The notes under the pieces were generated by a model that was not told the DNA's origin, made no database searches, and worked only from the letters and a program-made list of their open reading frames with translations. A DNA stretch of 64,000 bases, from contig OZ022245.1 in NCBI GenBank assembly GCA_963978895.1, positions 22,357,968 through 22,421,967 of the forward strand, read 5' to 3'. Both the position numbers and the translations under genes were made by a program. Positions 1 through 24,000 of the stretch are shown here, in pieces. The first letter of the stretch is position 1; each line of letters begins with the position of its first letter. Source of the stretch: Erpobdella octoculata. Taxonomy: Eukaryota; Annelida; Clitellata; Hirudinida; Erpobdellidae.

Positions 1-886
1 TTTTTAAATCTCATACTTAAATTTTTATATTTGCTTATGCACAGCCTTCTTTTTCATTCAACCAATTTAAAACACATACATCTTATTTTATTTTCATCCA
101 ACCACTCGAAAGTCGGCAGTTTACCGTACTTCTTACCTTTTTACTTTTTTACCCTTTTTACCGACAGTTTACCTGCCTACATACTGGTACTTAGTTTACT
201 AATTCATAATATCCTGACATATTCAGAGGTAGCGATAAAAACTCGGGCCTCGAGAAAATTACAAACTCAGGCCCCAGTGATGTGCCTACCCAGTAGATTG
301 AGTAGACCTATTGGTATTTTGCAGCAAAATTCGCCAATGACCAGAGGGTGGGGGTTGTTGCAGAGTATTTTATTCTCATACAAATGGGAAAAAACACTCA
401 TTTTCCTGCAGAGTTCCTTGATTACCGGAAGAGAAGCAGTAGCTAATTTTCAGGAAAATTTCTCACTTTCAATGCATGTTTCACATTACTTAATAATGAT
501 TATTACTAAGAGAAGAGACTCAGCTGAGTTCCTGCAAGTAGTAGGTGCCCTATCTTGGTGGCTGGAGTATAGAAAATACAGTATTTATTTAAGAAAATAA
601 ATTATGATCTCTTCTACACAGTTGTAGGAGAATGAACTAAGAAACAGAGATCTTCTTATTTTCCGATTACCATGTTAGCTGCAGAAATTTTGGAGAAACT
701 CAGACTCAACCAGTTCAGGGTACCACTGTGAATAATTAGGTTTTATTGTTGAATATTTTTTTTTACTAAACAAGAGTCAATTTTGTAGATTTATATTTTC
801 AACATATGCACCACTGCTTTTTTAGTAAGACAAAAATTAATTTCTGGAGTACTTTGTTTATATTGAATTTATTTTCTTGTATCCAG
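1..886. other. no recognised gene
   Basis: AT-rich DNA. An open frame at 31-600 has no recognisable domain or codon signature and looks like chance. A possible exon at 648-718, with a weak acceptor and a donor at 719, would be in phase with the terminal exon at 887, but its acceptor lacks a pyrimidine tract, so it is not called. Confidence 0.4.
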
Positions 887-975
887 GGGAACATTCAGGC
901 TACCTACCCCACACACAGGTCAACAGACTCTACGAAGGGCTTGACTGGTCATTTTACAAGTCGTCTAAGCGCTAG
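887..975 (+). CDS. possible terminal exon of an unidentified gene entering from the left edge
   Basis: A strong acceptor (pyrimidine-rich tract ending TATCCAG) at 881-886 precedes a 29-codon frame ending in TAG at 973-975. Read in phase 2 it gives a compositionally normal tail that includes YLPHTQVNRLYEGLDW and ends SFYKSSKR. I do not recognise the family. The rest of the gene would lie upstream, mostly outside the window. It could be a chance frame; splice-signal quality and amino-acid composition are the only support. Confidence 0.33.
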
Positions 976-1194
976 AAAGTAGGAGGAGTTGGTTGTCTTC
1001 ATCTCTCCTCCTGATCCATTCATTCATTAACTCTCTCATTTTTGACTCATTCTCTTTCCCCATCTCTCATTCACACGAGGGATTTGTGTGTATATCTATT
1101 CAATACAATCGTTAGACTTTGATTAATACCAAATACACATTCACTGCTTTCTCATAAGCACGAAATTGTATATTTAATACTATGCATTGACTTG

Positions 1195-1410
1195 TGTTTG
1201 TATTTGTTATTCTTATTGTGCGTGGGGTGTTATAGTGATCTGTTGTTTTTATCATGTGTCGGGTATTATAGGGATTTGTTATTCTTATTGTGCATGGGGT
1301 ATTACAGGGATTATTGTGCATGGGGTATTGAAGAGATTTGTTGTTCTTATCGTGTGTGTTATTCAAGTGATTTGTTATTCTTATAGTGCATGAGTATTTT
1401 AGTGATTTTT
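1195..1410. repeat. degenerate tandem repeat, about 36-base unit
   Basis: About six diverged copies of a unit containing TTATTCTTATTGTGCATGGG followed by a GTATTATAGGGATT-like tail are seen in tandem. Short open frames on both strands here simply translate the repeat. Confidence 0.7.
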
Positions 1411-1639
1411 GACTTATGAAGGGTTTCTGAAATTGATAACGATACATATTGTTACTCTTTAAAATTATCATATTCTTTCTGTTTGCATACTAGACACTAG
1501 CCACACTTGTGGTGGAAGTTATTAATATGGCATGTTCGGGAGAATGTGGGTTTCTTTTGTTAATAAAAGCTAAAATAAACTTTTGATAATTATGGCCGTT
1601 ATTATTTGGTCTGTTACTATAATAATCAACATACACAAT

Positions 1640-1844
1640 TTCTGTATGAATGTTAGCAATTTCGCCTGACGCGGCGGCCGCGATGGTCAGCAGTTGATAA
1701 ATTAAGTTTGCGCAGGCGTGTAATAAAGCTTATTACTCAACAGTACACTCTCTGTTCTAAAGATCAAAAGAGGTAGCACTGCAATCACAAAATAATATGT
1801 AATGAGATTTAAATAATCCGTCATTTTTGACGGGCTATTTCTAG
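1640..1844 (+). mobile_element. non-autonomous Helitron, 3' end (hairpin family CCGTCA)
   Basis: The 3' end shows the Helitron signature. A perfect hairpin CCGTCA-TTTT-TGACGG (1818-1833) is followed by a short spacer and terminal CTAG (1841-1844), with host T next. The body (GTCAGCAGTTGATAAA, GCAGGCGTGTAATAAA) recurs at 13660-13881. The same 3' end is present on the Helitron that carries replication-protein remnants at 52056-52970. The 5' limit is approximate. Confidence 0.7.
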
Positions 1845-2806
1845 TAACTAATATTAAAGCTTTATTTTTGTTTCTTTAATCTGTATCTGGCCTATAGTAG
1901 CTTGTCCCCGAAGAACGAACAGAGACGAGAAGCGAACATTTTTGCTCTTCCCCGATGGTGTTTTCAGGACTTCTACTGTATTTATATGATAATTAACCAC
2001 CCGATGGTTTCCTCTTTTCAGGACTTCTACTGTATATGATAATTAACCATTCGCAAGTCAAGGGATTATCGCTGTCAGTTGGTTAAGTACAATTTTATTT
2101 TTGGGACATTTCTATTGACATTCAACGTTCCATTACTAACTTGTTTTTCTTACGTAATTCTTTACGTTTGCAAATGAAGGGTTGATTTGTATTGATTAAA
2201 TCTCACTTTCAGTTGAAGATTGTCAGGATTTCTTTATAATTTATATTCTAGTTTCACTTATTTTTTATAAATAAAGTTACCATGAAGATAATAATATTAC
2301 AGGCTTGTGTTGAGTCGTGTGTTCAGTGTTTACTATATTAATCTTTTATGATATTTGTTTTAAAATATCATAACAAATGGATAAAGTTTATGAGAAAACA
2401 AACAGAAACAGAATACGAATGAGATTTCTTGGGAAAGATAAAACTTCAACAGGACATGAAAATGAAAGTAAGCAAGAATCCGTGAACTGAAGTGATTGGA
2501 CAAAGAAAACAAATTGCAACATCACATGAATGAGTTATTTCTCACAACCTTCAACAAAACATGAATGAGAATGTTACTAAGTGATGAAGATGAAGCAGAT
2601 GAAGCAAATTGCATAATCACATAAATTGGAATATTTTACAGGAAAAAGAAACGGAAATAAAACCGGAATGAAAACAAGAATTGGTGACCTTGAAAGTCAT
2701 CCAATCAGCCATAAATCACATTTATGTACCCAATAGAAATGTTGAACAAATTGTCAACAACAAAAAGACGGTCCCGGAGCCAAACGAACGTATTCATACT
2801 TCATCT
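1845..2806. other. no recognised gene
   Basis: Intergenic AT-rich DNA containing two near-copies of a short segment (CAGGACTTCTACTGTAT, at about 1966 and 2021). I see no coding exons or RNA genes. Confidence 0.5.
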
Positions 2807-3465
2807 TTAATGGTTTTGAGCCTCATGCTCTTCTGCAGCTTGCACATCACGCATTCCTAGCCCACATCTTGGGCAGTACTGGGCTCGATAAACTGGCTTC
2901 CAGGCAACCTTGTTCTGCACTGGCTCGATTTCTTTCTGGAAGGGATCAATTAGGAAGGAAAATCTACAAAAGATTTCAATCGAGCCATCTGGACGAGAGA
3001 GTGTGGCCATCACCTTTCTGCCAAATGGTTGGAACTTTACATGTCCACAGGCTGTTGAATTACATTTTAATTAAAGAATTATGCATAATTCTTGCTAAAA
3101 ATTTTAGTATGGATGAATTGAGTTCTGGTTTAACAGAATATCATCTCAGAACACATCTAGCAAAATAACAAACAAGTCAAGTCCTAACTCCTAACTGCAC
3201 ATTTTCATTGAAATTTAAAAAATTGAAACTCACATCCATTAGCCACTTTCTTGAACAAGCTGCATAGCAATCTCCCTTCGACAGTAAATTGTTTCGCCCC
3301 TCCATATACAACCTTTCCACTTTGCCATCTTTGACAACTTAATCTGCCACCTTCAACCGCTCTTATGAGGAGTAACTTTTCCACTTTTGCTGTTAAGTTA
3401 AGTAGTTAAGATTCTATTTTTACTTTTGAAAAGAGGAATTATGTAAATTAAAACTCACGAGTCAT
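2807..3465 (-). CDS. small three-exon gene, unidentified protein with C-terminal C2H2-like finger (135 aa)
   Basis: Three exons join in consistent phase on the minus strand: 3459-3465 (ATG ACT C), 3234-3389 and 2807-3051. Donors are GTGAGT in both introns and acceptors are TTAACAG and TTCAACAG. The 135-residue product begins MTPKVEKLLL and has basic, glycine-rich stretches. It ends with CPRCGLGM and a C-x2-C-x12-H-x4-H spacing (last residues EHEAQNH), which is what a C2H2 zinc finger would show. Both introns are short. I do not recognise the family and infer no function beyond possible zinc or nucleic-acid binding. The alternative frame of exon 2 ends in the wrong phase for exon 3, which supports this frame. 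Expression is not shown. Confidence 0.62.
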
Positions 3466-5323
3466 TTTCTTCCAGGATAGTGTGCAAAACAACAAGCGAC
3501 AACTCTTTGAGTTAGTAGTTAGCGTAGAATTGCGTAGATTGTTTATCTATAGTAGTTAAAGCACGCGCTTTAAACAGGTGTCCTTGACATTTCAAGTAAT
3601 TAAGATGTATGATTTTATTCAGTTTATTTTCGCTATGAATTTAAAAGTAAATGAAAAATATACTTGCAACAATTAGACAAACGTGTGCGTATGTAGGAAT
3701 GATCTAAAGTGAAATTATAAGGTTGAAGTTTGAGTATTGAAATGCTTAAAATGCTAGCTAGATTTTTTTTTAATATTAAAAATTTATTAAGCCTGTTTTT
3801 GATCAGCGACTTGATCTATTTCCGGAGGGCCAAAAACGCAAAGAACAGCTAGCCTAGAACTTAATTAACTAATCTAATGAGAAGAGGCTATTTTGTATTT
3901 ATATATATATATATATATATATATAAGTAGCGTGAACAAAATATTTAAAAAAATTTCAGAACACAGGGCGGTCCTAGTTTGATCACCCCATAGATATGGA
4001 TCACCCACTCATGCAAACTCATCTGGCGTAATGCCCCGTTGGGTTTTTCCCAAACTTATTTTTTTATTTGATCGAGTACCTCGTTGTTTATACACATGAT
4101 ATATAACCATATATATGAGCCGTATACAATTTATACTATAAAGTCTATTGTATTTATTATACAGTGGTATTAAGAATCGTTTGTTTATAGTAAGCAGAAC
4201 TATTTGGAGCAGATTAATAAGCTGGATTACTGGATTATATTGATTATAAGTTAGTTTTAGACTAGACTGACTAGTAAAGTAGAGTGACTAGTAGAGTGAC
4301 TAGACTTGACTTAAACCTGACTTTAGACTTTAAATATCTTTAAGTAAATCTTTAAGTATAGTATATGTCACTATATGTCACATGTATATAGTATTTTAGT
4401 TTAAAAAGAGTTCAAGACTTTAAGAGCGGTTTTGATTTTTGATCTTATTATTCATGATTATTCTCGTTCATAGCAATATTATTGGACATATTAGTAGATT
4501 AGTAGCAGAAGATAAGAATAGTTTCTTATTTATTATAATAAATATAATAAACATTCAGAAAAGAGTCATTTACTTGAGCTGGATATTAAGTTAGTTAAGT
4601 AGTTTTTCAGCAAGGTGTTCTTGTCATTGATAAAAAAATGGTAAATGTTTACTTTAGCCGCACCTAAAAAAAGACCGAAAGGCACATGATTTGGTGACAC
4701 TTACATAAGAAAGCCAAAATTTACCAGAATTAAGCCTAAAAACATGTATCGAATATTTGGAATTTTTTTAACAACAACAAATCTTTTAGGAATTATTTAC
4801 ATTGCAGTTGTAAGTGACAAGTTATGCTGAGGATACAACTGAATTGAAATAAAACTATTTTTACTGTCTTATGCTAATAAATAAACAAACTTAGCCGTGA
4901 CAGACTGTTTTACTTGTTGACATGCTCTTCTTTATCTTGGAAATAATGGGAGTATACACGCCTAACTCATCATTATGCTTACCGTTGCTTTAAAATATGA
5001 ATTTATAGACCATTTCAAATGCTTGTAACGGTACATAGTTTGCTGTTTATTTATGGTTTACAAACTTTATCAATGTTAATAGCAGCTAAAGTTTAAGCTT
5101 ATAGAGGACAACTTGAGAATTAGTATTACAGTAAGCTTATAGAGGACTAATGAGTATTGCAGTAAACCTATAGATAACACATGGAGAATTTGTATTAAAG
5201 TAAGTTTTTTTGTAAACCTACTTGTCTTACTTTTTCTCGGATGTATTAGCTTCGCTCTGTAAAATTGTAAGAAATAATTAGAAATATTGTTTTAAATTTT
5301 GTCTTCTTAGTTGTGTGTGTCGG

Positions 5324-5357
<34 letters not shown>

Positions 5358-6409
5358 CTGTCATTTTTTCAGGAGCAGTATTTATTTTATTTATTGTAAG
5401 AAATAATGACAGTTGCCTGAAGCAACTTTCACCATACGTTTTATGTTCATAAAAATATTGTTTATCGTAGATATTAAATGCATATCTGCAAATCCATTTT
5501 GTAGCTATACAAGCTCCTGTTGGAATTTAAAACTTTATAGAGGAATTTTCTCTTACCTTCAGTGTAATTATGCAAAAATAACGAAGCACTGGGTTGGTCA
5601 TTGATCATCTCTGAAGCACTAGGCTTTGTTCCTCTGATAAGTCATCGATCACTTCCAAAAAAGTGTCTCTTGAGGCCTATTTTGTACACTGTTTTGTGCA
5701 TTCAATGGCGATACTGATACTTGTACAACTGTCACCAGTGTTCTTAACTTTTCTGGAATTGTTCAACAATTATTTATTTGCATGAAAGGATCAGCAACAT
5801 GGGCTTTTTAAAGAAATACAGGCTCTCTTAGATATCAATGACAATGCAGTTCATTAAACACGATCGAGCACGGAAATAAAAAAATGTAATAGCCCTTACA
5901 AAGACTCTTCCTGCTGTCAAAGCAATGCCTGAAAAAATTTCTGAAAAATGGACTATACAATCGTGATACTGCACTAAGTGAAGCAGTAAGCAGTATCTCT
6001 TTTTAAAGCAATTAACTCTGAGTTTTGTTTGTGTTTTGAATGCAGATTGCTTCCAATAATATCTCAATTGCAGCAACCCATGTTGACAACTTGATTTCAC
6101 AGCTCCAGTGCTTTATGAGAGTCGATAATTTTTAAAGTTTTTCTCAAGTTTTCTTGTTGTATTATTATTATTATTATTATTATTTTGTTTTGAATAAATA
6201 TGAATTAAAAATTTTGGTTATAAGAGCCTATGAAATTCCATTTACTTTAAGGGGAATTAATTTCAATAAATTGGTTAAAAACAAAATGCAATTGTTTACA
6301 ATAGAAAAAGACTATGATTTTGTTTGCAGTAGATTTGTTGGAGCTTGATTATATTTTAAGACCTGACATGTTATTTATTGTGAATGACAAAAATTTTGTT
6401 GTTTTGCAG
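3466..6409. other. upstream region of the TBK1-like gene, no coding exon seen
   Basis: AT-rich DNA with short (TA)n tracts near 3900-3925 and 5325-5355 and a (TTA)n tract near 6160-6185. The acceptor TTGTTGTTTTGCAG at 6396-6409 shows that the first coding exon of the kinase gene is preceded by an intron, so at least one untranslated exon must lie in this stretch or further left. I could not place it. The small gene at 2807-3465 points away from the kinase gene, so part of this stretch may serve both promoters. Confidence 0.45.
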
Positions 6410-6429
6410 TTTCCTAATAATTTGTTGAA

Positions 6430-17883
<11,454 letters not shown>

Positions 17884-18089
17884 CCTTGGCTTATGTTTCT
17901 GAGAAAAATTTATAGCAACAGCTGCACAGTTAACGGAGTTACAAAGTGATTTCTTGATTCTTTTAAAACAGAAACCCTGAATACAGATCAAACAAAAAAC
18001 TTTCATTTGATAAAAATGAAAATGATGTCAAAAAATTATAAAAGCATATATCCTGTAAATTCAGTCCAAGAGATTTTTTGTGAATTGAT

Positions 18090-21000
18090 TCATTTCGATG
18101 TTGAAGCTTCAGACTTGTAGTGCCTGAATTCGCGTTTGAGTTCCCACGTGTTTTTGTACGGCGCCTTCACGTTGTATGTACATATTTCTCTCAAGATTTC
18201 TTTCAAATATGTCTGCACAATATAAATATTGAATAGCAATTTTAAGATATTTGTTAACAAGCCAGTCGCTGAGCGTGGGTGAAGTTGCAGGTCATAATTT
18301 GAGATGAAACGTGTTAGTAGTGGTAACTTAACACCTCTTGCAAATAATTTTTCATAAACTTCAATGTTTGCAAAGAATATTTAGTGACTTTACATTAAGT
18401 AAGACAAAACAAGTAGTAATAATAATTAGTGACTTTACATTAAGTAAGACAAAACAAGTAGTAATAATAATTTAAAAAAAGAACATACGATAGGCTGGTT
18501 TGAGATTTTGACGAGATCTTTGACATTATAATATTGATGTTTTTCAAACGCAGCAAACAAAATGTCCATGACTTTTTCCTTGTCGGCACGAACTTTCTTC
18601 CCTTCCTCTTTCTTTCTATTATCATATTCAATCTGTAAAAGTCAAAAATTTTAAAAAAAAGGTAAAGAATTACCATGAGTTAAAATCAATGTAAATAGTG
18701 TTTTGAAGTTGTTAAAGAAAGAAGTTGTTCATTACGTTGAAATCGTGGTTGGCTTTCGGTTTGTAATTCATGGGTGCTTTGTCCATGTGGATGACTTCCC
18801 TGGCAGGTTTGTTGGATTCCTCGACTCGTTTCCTGAGATTTCCACGATGAAAATTAATTTAAAAACGTTTTATTAATTTTGCAACATCGACACATCAGTC
18901 AACAGGTGCAAGCGACGGCTAACTAATTAAATTAAATGTCAAACAATTGAGATTTCGCTATAATGCTAAAAACTTCTAAAAAAAAATTATGCAAAACATA
19001 TGGATTTTCTAGCCCATCTTGTTGATAATACATGTCAATTACACTGACAATACATTAAACAAGTAAAGATAAAAAAAAGAAAAAAAAAAGCTTTTATTTG
19101 CCGCTTTATCTGAATCAACGAACTAAAATTTTTGAATCTAAAACAACCGTTACGCTCAATCTTGTTAATTATTTTGGACCTCTGGCGACTTATAAATAAA
19201 CATCCGTACTGTTTAATTATTTTGGACCTCTGGCAACTTATACATAAACAGCTTATTACAGTTGCTATATGACAGGAATTAATTTGATTTGATTAGTTTT
19301 AATTGATTTAAGGCCTAATTCATGTCGGAAACATTAAATTCATGTATTGTCATCCAGAATAAAACATTCCTGAAAGTTTTAGAGCTCTAGGTGGTCGAAA
19401 AGTGGGTGAATTTTTGTTTCTAAAATTTGATCACCGCAGACCAACAAAGAAACAAACAAACTGTTATGACCAGATAAACAACGACGTTAGTTATATTTAG
19501 AATATAGTTTATTTTTAACGATAAAAACGATACAGCACTCAGCTATCAACCACGAGAGAGAAACTAAAAAAGGAAATTAACGGAAGGAAACAAAGATATT
19601 AATATCCACAACCGTAGATTTTAATATTAACTGTCAAATATAAAAATATATAATTAATACAATTAATGTATCCATAACTCAAACAAACAAACAGAGAGAA
19701 AGTGAAGATAAATAAAAGCATTTTAAAAATGAGTTTTTTAACACAAACTTTAATTTCAAATACACTCGATTTAGAAATATGAAGGATGTTCAAATTGTTT
19801 TTTTTTTAATTGAATCATGTATTGTCATCCAAGATAAAGCTATGCTTCCTAGCTAGTCAAAAAGCTGGTTAAATTTTACTTGCAAGATTTGCGTACACAC
19901 ACACACAAACAGAGATTGTAACTTAAATAAAAGTTTGTAAAAAGCATATAAACTGTTTCAACGCCCACACGCCCCAAACAAAAATTCAATGAAAAGAGAC
20001 ATGTAAGTCTCACTCATTTGTAAAACAAACCTGCTTAAAGACATATAAGCTTCATTCATTGTTGGCTTGAATTCACATCTTTGTTTTACTTCACCTTCAA
20101 TGGCTGCAGAGCCACCAGCTGAAATTTGATTAATCTTTTTATTTTAGGCTGTTGGTTGTTTCAATTATTAAATCAAAATCTAAAAATTAAATCCAGAGAA
20201 AAAAGAAATAACACTCGCTGATCAAGAGATGCCACTAGGTGGCGAATGTTAGATGAAATAAAAAAATGTTTTGATGTTGCATTTAAAAATCTGAATTATA
20301 GCAGTGTAAGGAATGTCTTCAGGTTCCAGATGGATTCCTTGATTTATGTCAAAAACTGCTAGCAGTAAGAACAGTATCTCAATATTTGATGCTCGTTACA
20401 CACATGATGTTGAAGTGGGAGAAAAAAATATTCAGTCATAATCACAGAGGTTTTTTAAATTTCGACTTTGAAATAATAAATTAAAACTCACGTATGAGGG
20501 GGGAATTCGGGTCTAACGGATCTGCAAACGATTTTATTGATTATCAATTCAACATTATTTCTTCATTATTAAAAAATTAAATTAAATATGGAGTTGAATA
20601 ATTAAATGATGAATTCAAACGTGAATAAATCGAACCTCCGGGAACCATTCCGATAGAAAGAGCTGTGAGATTCTGGTCTGGAGTGACTTTCTTTACGACA
20701 AATTCATGATCGAGAGGCACTTTGGATGGGTCTCCGACGAGTGATTCGTTTGTACTGAACATCACTTTTGTAGTTCCACTGTAAAAAAAAAAACAGCGTG
20801 ATGAATTGTTTATGAAGATATTTTAAGCTGGTGTCTTTGAGCACCAGAAATTAATTAAAATGAGGTTGGTGATGAAATGTACATGAATTTATATATAAAT
20901 ACAGTCAATCGAACTGCCAGTGCAAACATTTTTAGGAAAAAATTATTAAATCCTCATTATAAAAGTTTTGCCAGTTCTTGAAATGAATGTTAATGAGGAA

Positions 21001-24000
21001 TGACTCAAATGAATGTTAATGAGGAATGACTCAAATGAACTGGCAGATTAGTCCAGCCAGTGCGGAGTGGCGAAAAAGCATGGCCGCTGAAATCCTCGAA
21101 GAACAGCAGAAGAAATTAACAGAACCGTAGCTAGGGGACAGAGGGGAAAGCTGCCCGAGCGTCAGAATGAAACGACTATAGTTTCCTTCTTTCACTAGAA
21201 GTGGCTCAGACTAACCTCCCTGTCATCAGTTTTTTTTTGGGAGGAGGTAAAATAAATCGAGGGTTTCGAAATTTTTTTTTGAAATGTGGCTCCGACTACT
21301 CCACCTCGGTCAGCAGGTTTTTTGGAAGCAAAATTTGAAAAACAGATGGGATCTTATAGGGAAGCATTCATTAGACTTTGACCCGAACGCCAAAAACCAT
21401 AGCTACGCCACTGATGATAAAGATAAGCTCAGACTGTATGACGAATGGTGCTGCTTTACCCAGAATTCATAGGGATGATTTTAAACTGAAATCATCAGTG
21501 TTATTAATATGTTACCAAGCATGAGGAAAGAACTATGAAAATTAATTTGTTGACAATCCTTGCAAAATAAAAGAGGAGCTCCACAAAAATAAGAATTTAT
21601 AAAAAGAAAAATAAAGCAGGATAGCTTCTACAAGTTTCAGCATGAGAAGAACTATGAAAAAAATTGCAAAAAAGCAGAGAAGCCGCGACTGCATTTATGA
21701 ATAAAAATTATCTCTCGACCGTTTCCGCAAATTCAACCGGCAATGCTGATGCTAATCTCTGATGAATACAAAAACATTAGGATCTGAATTGTTGTTGCTA
21801 GGAACCAGGACTGTACATAAATAATTGCTTCGTCTTGAAATAGTACAACAGATAGATTTATAATAAGCACATCTGAATATGTTAAAGCCATAAAAATGAC
21901 TTTTGCAACATTAGATAAATCTGTAGAATAGAAATGCAGTTTCATCATAGAATCTATTGAAAACTACTGAAATGAAAATTTGACAATATTTAACATGGCA
22001 TTAATCAATAGTCATACTTCTAGGTCACACAAATTTATTTTAGATATTAGCAAAGTTTTGTGCAACAAAACTATTATTCTTGTTCTATTGAGAAGAAGAG
22101 CTGAAAGTTATAAAGACAAAATGCATTCTATGAAGTTCTTTAGAATTATACTTTCATACTCTCCCCAGAAAATGTTTCTATTTAATAAGTTTAATTACCT
22201 TTTTTATTTTTACAAAGAAATAACTCAAGATCCATACGAAATCGCTAATTCGCTAAACAACTGTTTTCAAGATGTGTTTGTCATCGAGGATGATGGTAAA
22301 CTTCATTATTGAAAAACTGTGTCAAAGCAATTGCTATTCCTTTTACTCTTATTAGTAGAGCTTCGTTGCAAATCGGTCAACTCCCAGCTCAATTTGAATC
22401 GGCAAATGTGACTTCGTTATACAAAAAATGTGACAAGACACTGGCAAGTAATCATCATCGCAAATAAACGTTCTTGCGAGCCTACGCCTACACGCCGGGT
22501 TGAATTATTATAACAGAAAAACAATTTGAAGAAAAAAAAAACAGATAAATATTTACACTGGAGAGATTCAAGAAAGCTACTAATGTTTCAGAATAAACAG
22601 CTTGTTTATATATGAAAAAACTTTTAAAAAAATCAAAACTCACTTGGAACTTTGAATCATTTTCAATTTCCCAACTTCTCCACCAGGTGGAGCATTCGTC
22701 CACAACTCTGACACATATTTTGGTACCTGTATTCAACCAATACATAATAACATGAATTAAATTTTAAACCTATACTTTGATACCTGTACTCAACCAATAT
22801 ATAATACCATGAAAAAGATGGGTATAACATTATAAAGTTAAAATTTATTAATAACATCCATCCAAAAAGAAAGAGCATTTTTGAGTGATGGAATTATTAC
22901 AATTCTGCCAAGTATTTTGGAGCAGCAAACTGAAAACAATGTAGTAGTAATATTACTAATACAATTCCAGAATTCCGATATGTATTAAACAAAAATAATA
23001 TGCTTTTCGATAGCTTGGATTTCTTTTTTAAGACACCTTTCAATTTCATTCATTTTGTCATACCGGCAAATTTTGGGAATTTTATTGCTAGATGGAAGAT
23101 GTTTGACACAATTACTATAATTTGTGCTAATATGAGATTTGTATATAGATTCACTATAATCTGTACATAAATTCTATTAAATGTGAAAATTCAGAGAGAA
23201 ACTATACAGGAATTATCAGACGGGCGTTGGTGGTACAGCGGTAAGGCACTTGCCCGTAGACCTTAGAGTCAGCAGTTCGAATCCTGCTGGCGTCACCAGC
23301 ATCTTCAAGGGGTGTGGGTGGGTGCATATAAATGATTGCTCTGTTGGTTCTTTGAAATGGGCCCACAAGTGAATACAGTTAAATAAGTAATTCATGGCAC
23401 AGAAGTCAAAATACAGCCACATTAAAAAAAAAAGATAAAAAGTGCATTGTGGCATTTATGCATAAACAAGTTTGCTGATGGAAACATTAAAATAGATAAA
23501 ACCCCTGAATGGGTAAAACCATATAAGAAATTGAGAGAGCAGAATTAATATTAAACCACTTGCTATTATTAGCCAAAAATATAATCAGTAGTCACATTGC
23601 AACCTTTTCCCTTACAGGGCCATATGTAGGACCATTTTTTTATATTTCTGTCAATGTCTTATATGGTTTTAACCCCCAAATGCAATATATATCAACCTTA
23701 CAAAATCTTCAAATAGAACAAATATCAATAAAAATGTTCGATGATTCTGCAGCAGATAGGACCAGTAAACGAATAGAATCATCAGTTTCAGTAACAGTAA
23801 TGCAGAGTAGCAGTATAGAATTCTTGGTTTGCAATTTGATGTTACATGCTCAAAACCTGATAGTCAACCGTTAGTCCAAGTCGTCATGCGGAAGGATATA
23901 TTTTAAAGCTTTAAATGGTGTGTGGATAAAACATTCATCTGTTGAAGCTAAACAGGGAATTGTGGAAGAATTTATTAGGAAGAAAATGCACACTTATTGT

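Noticed and set aside
31..600. 189-codon open frame at the left edge
   Set aside because: Composition and lack of any domain, plus stops of neighbouring AT-rich DNA, suggest chance; no splice or homology support.
1112..1471. Frames on both strands over the 36-base degenerate repeat
   Set aside because: Purely repeat-derived; the protein repeats mirror the DNA unit.
5828..6100. 90-codon minus-strand frame upstream of the kinase gene
   Set aside because: No recognisable family; the plus strand has hints of a decayed transposase (QALLDINDNAV) but too weak to call.
21119..21410. Possible hAT element with CAG(A/T)RSCGTAGCTA-type ends (CAGAACCGTAGCTAGG and complement CAGTGGCGTAGCTATGG)
   Set aside because: The ends look alike but the 8-base flanks do not match, so the call is not secure.
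23221..23300. Functional tRNA genes here, at 39078 and at 44190
   Set aside because: A and B boxes are present but acceptor stems do not pair properly and tRNA-unrelated tails follow, so they are SINE heads.
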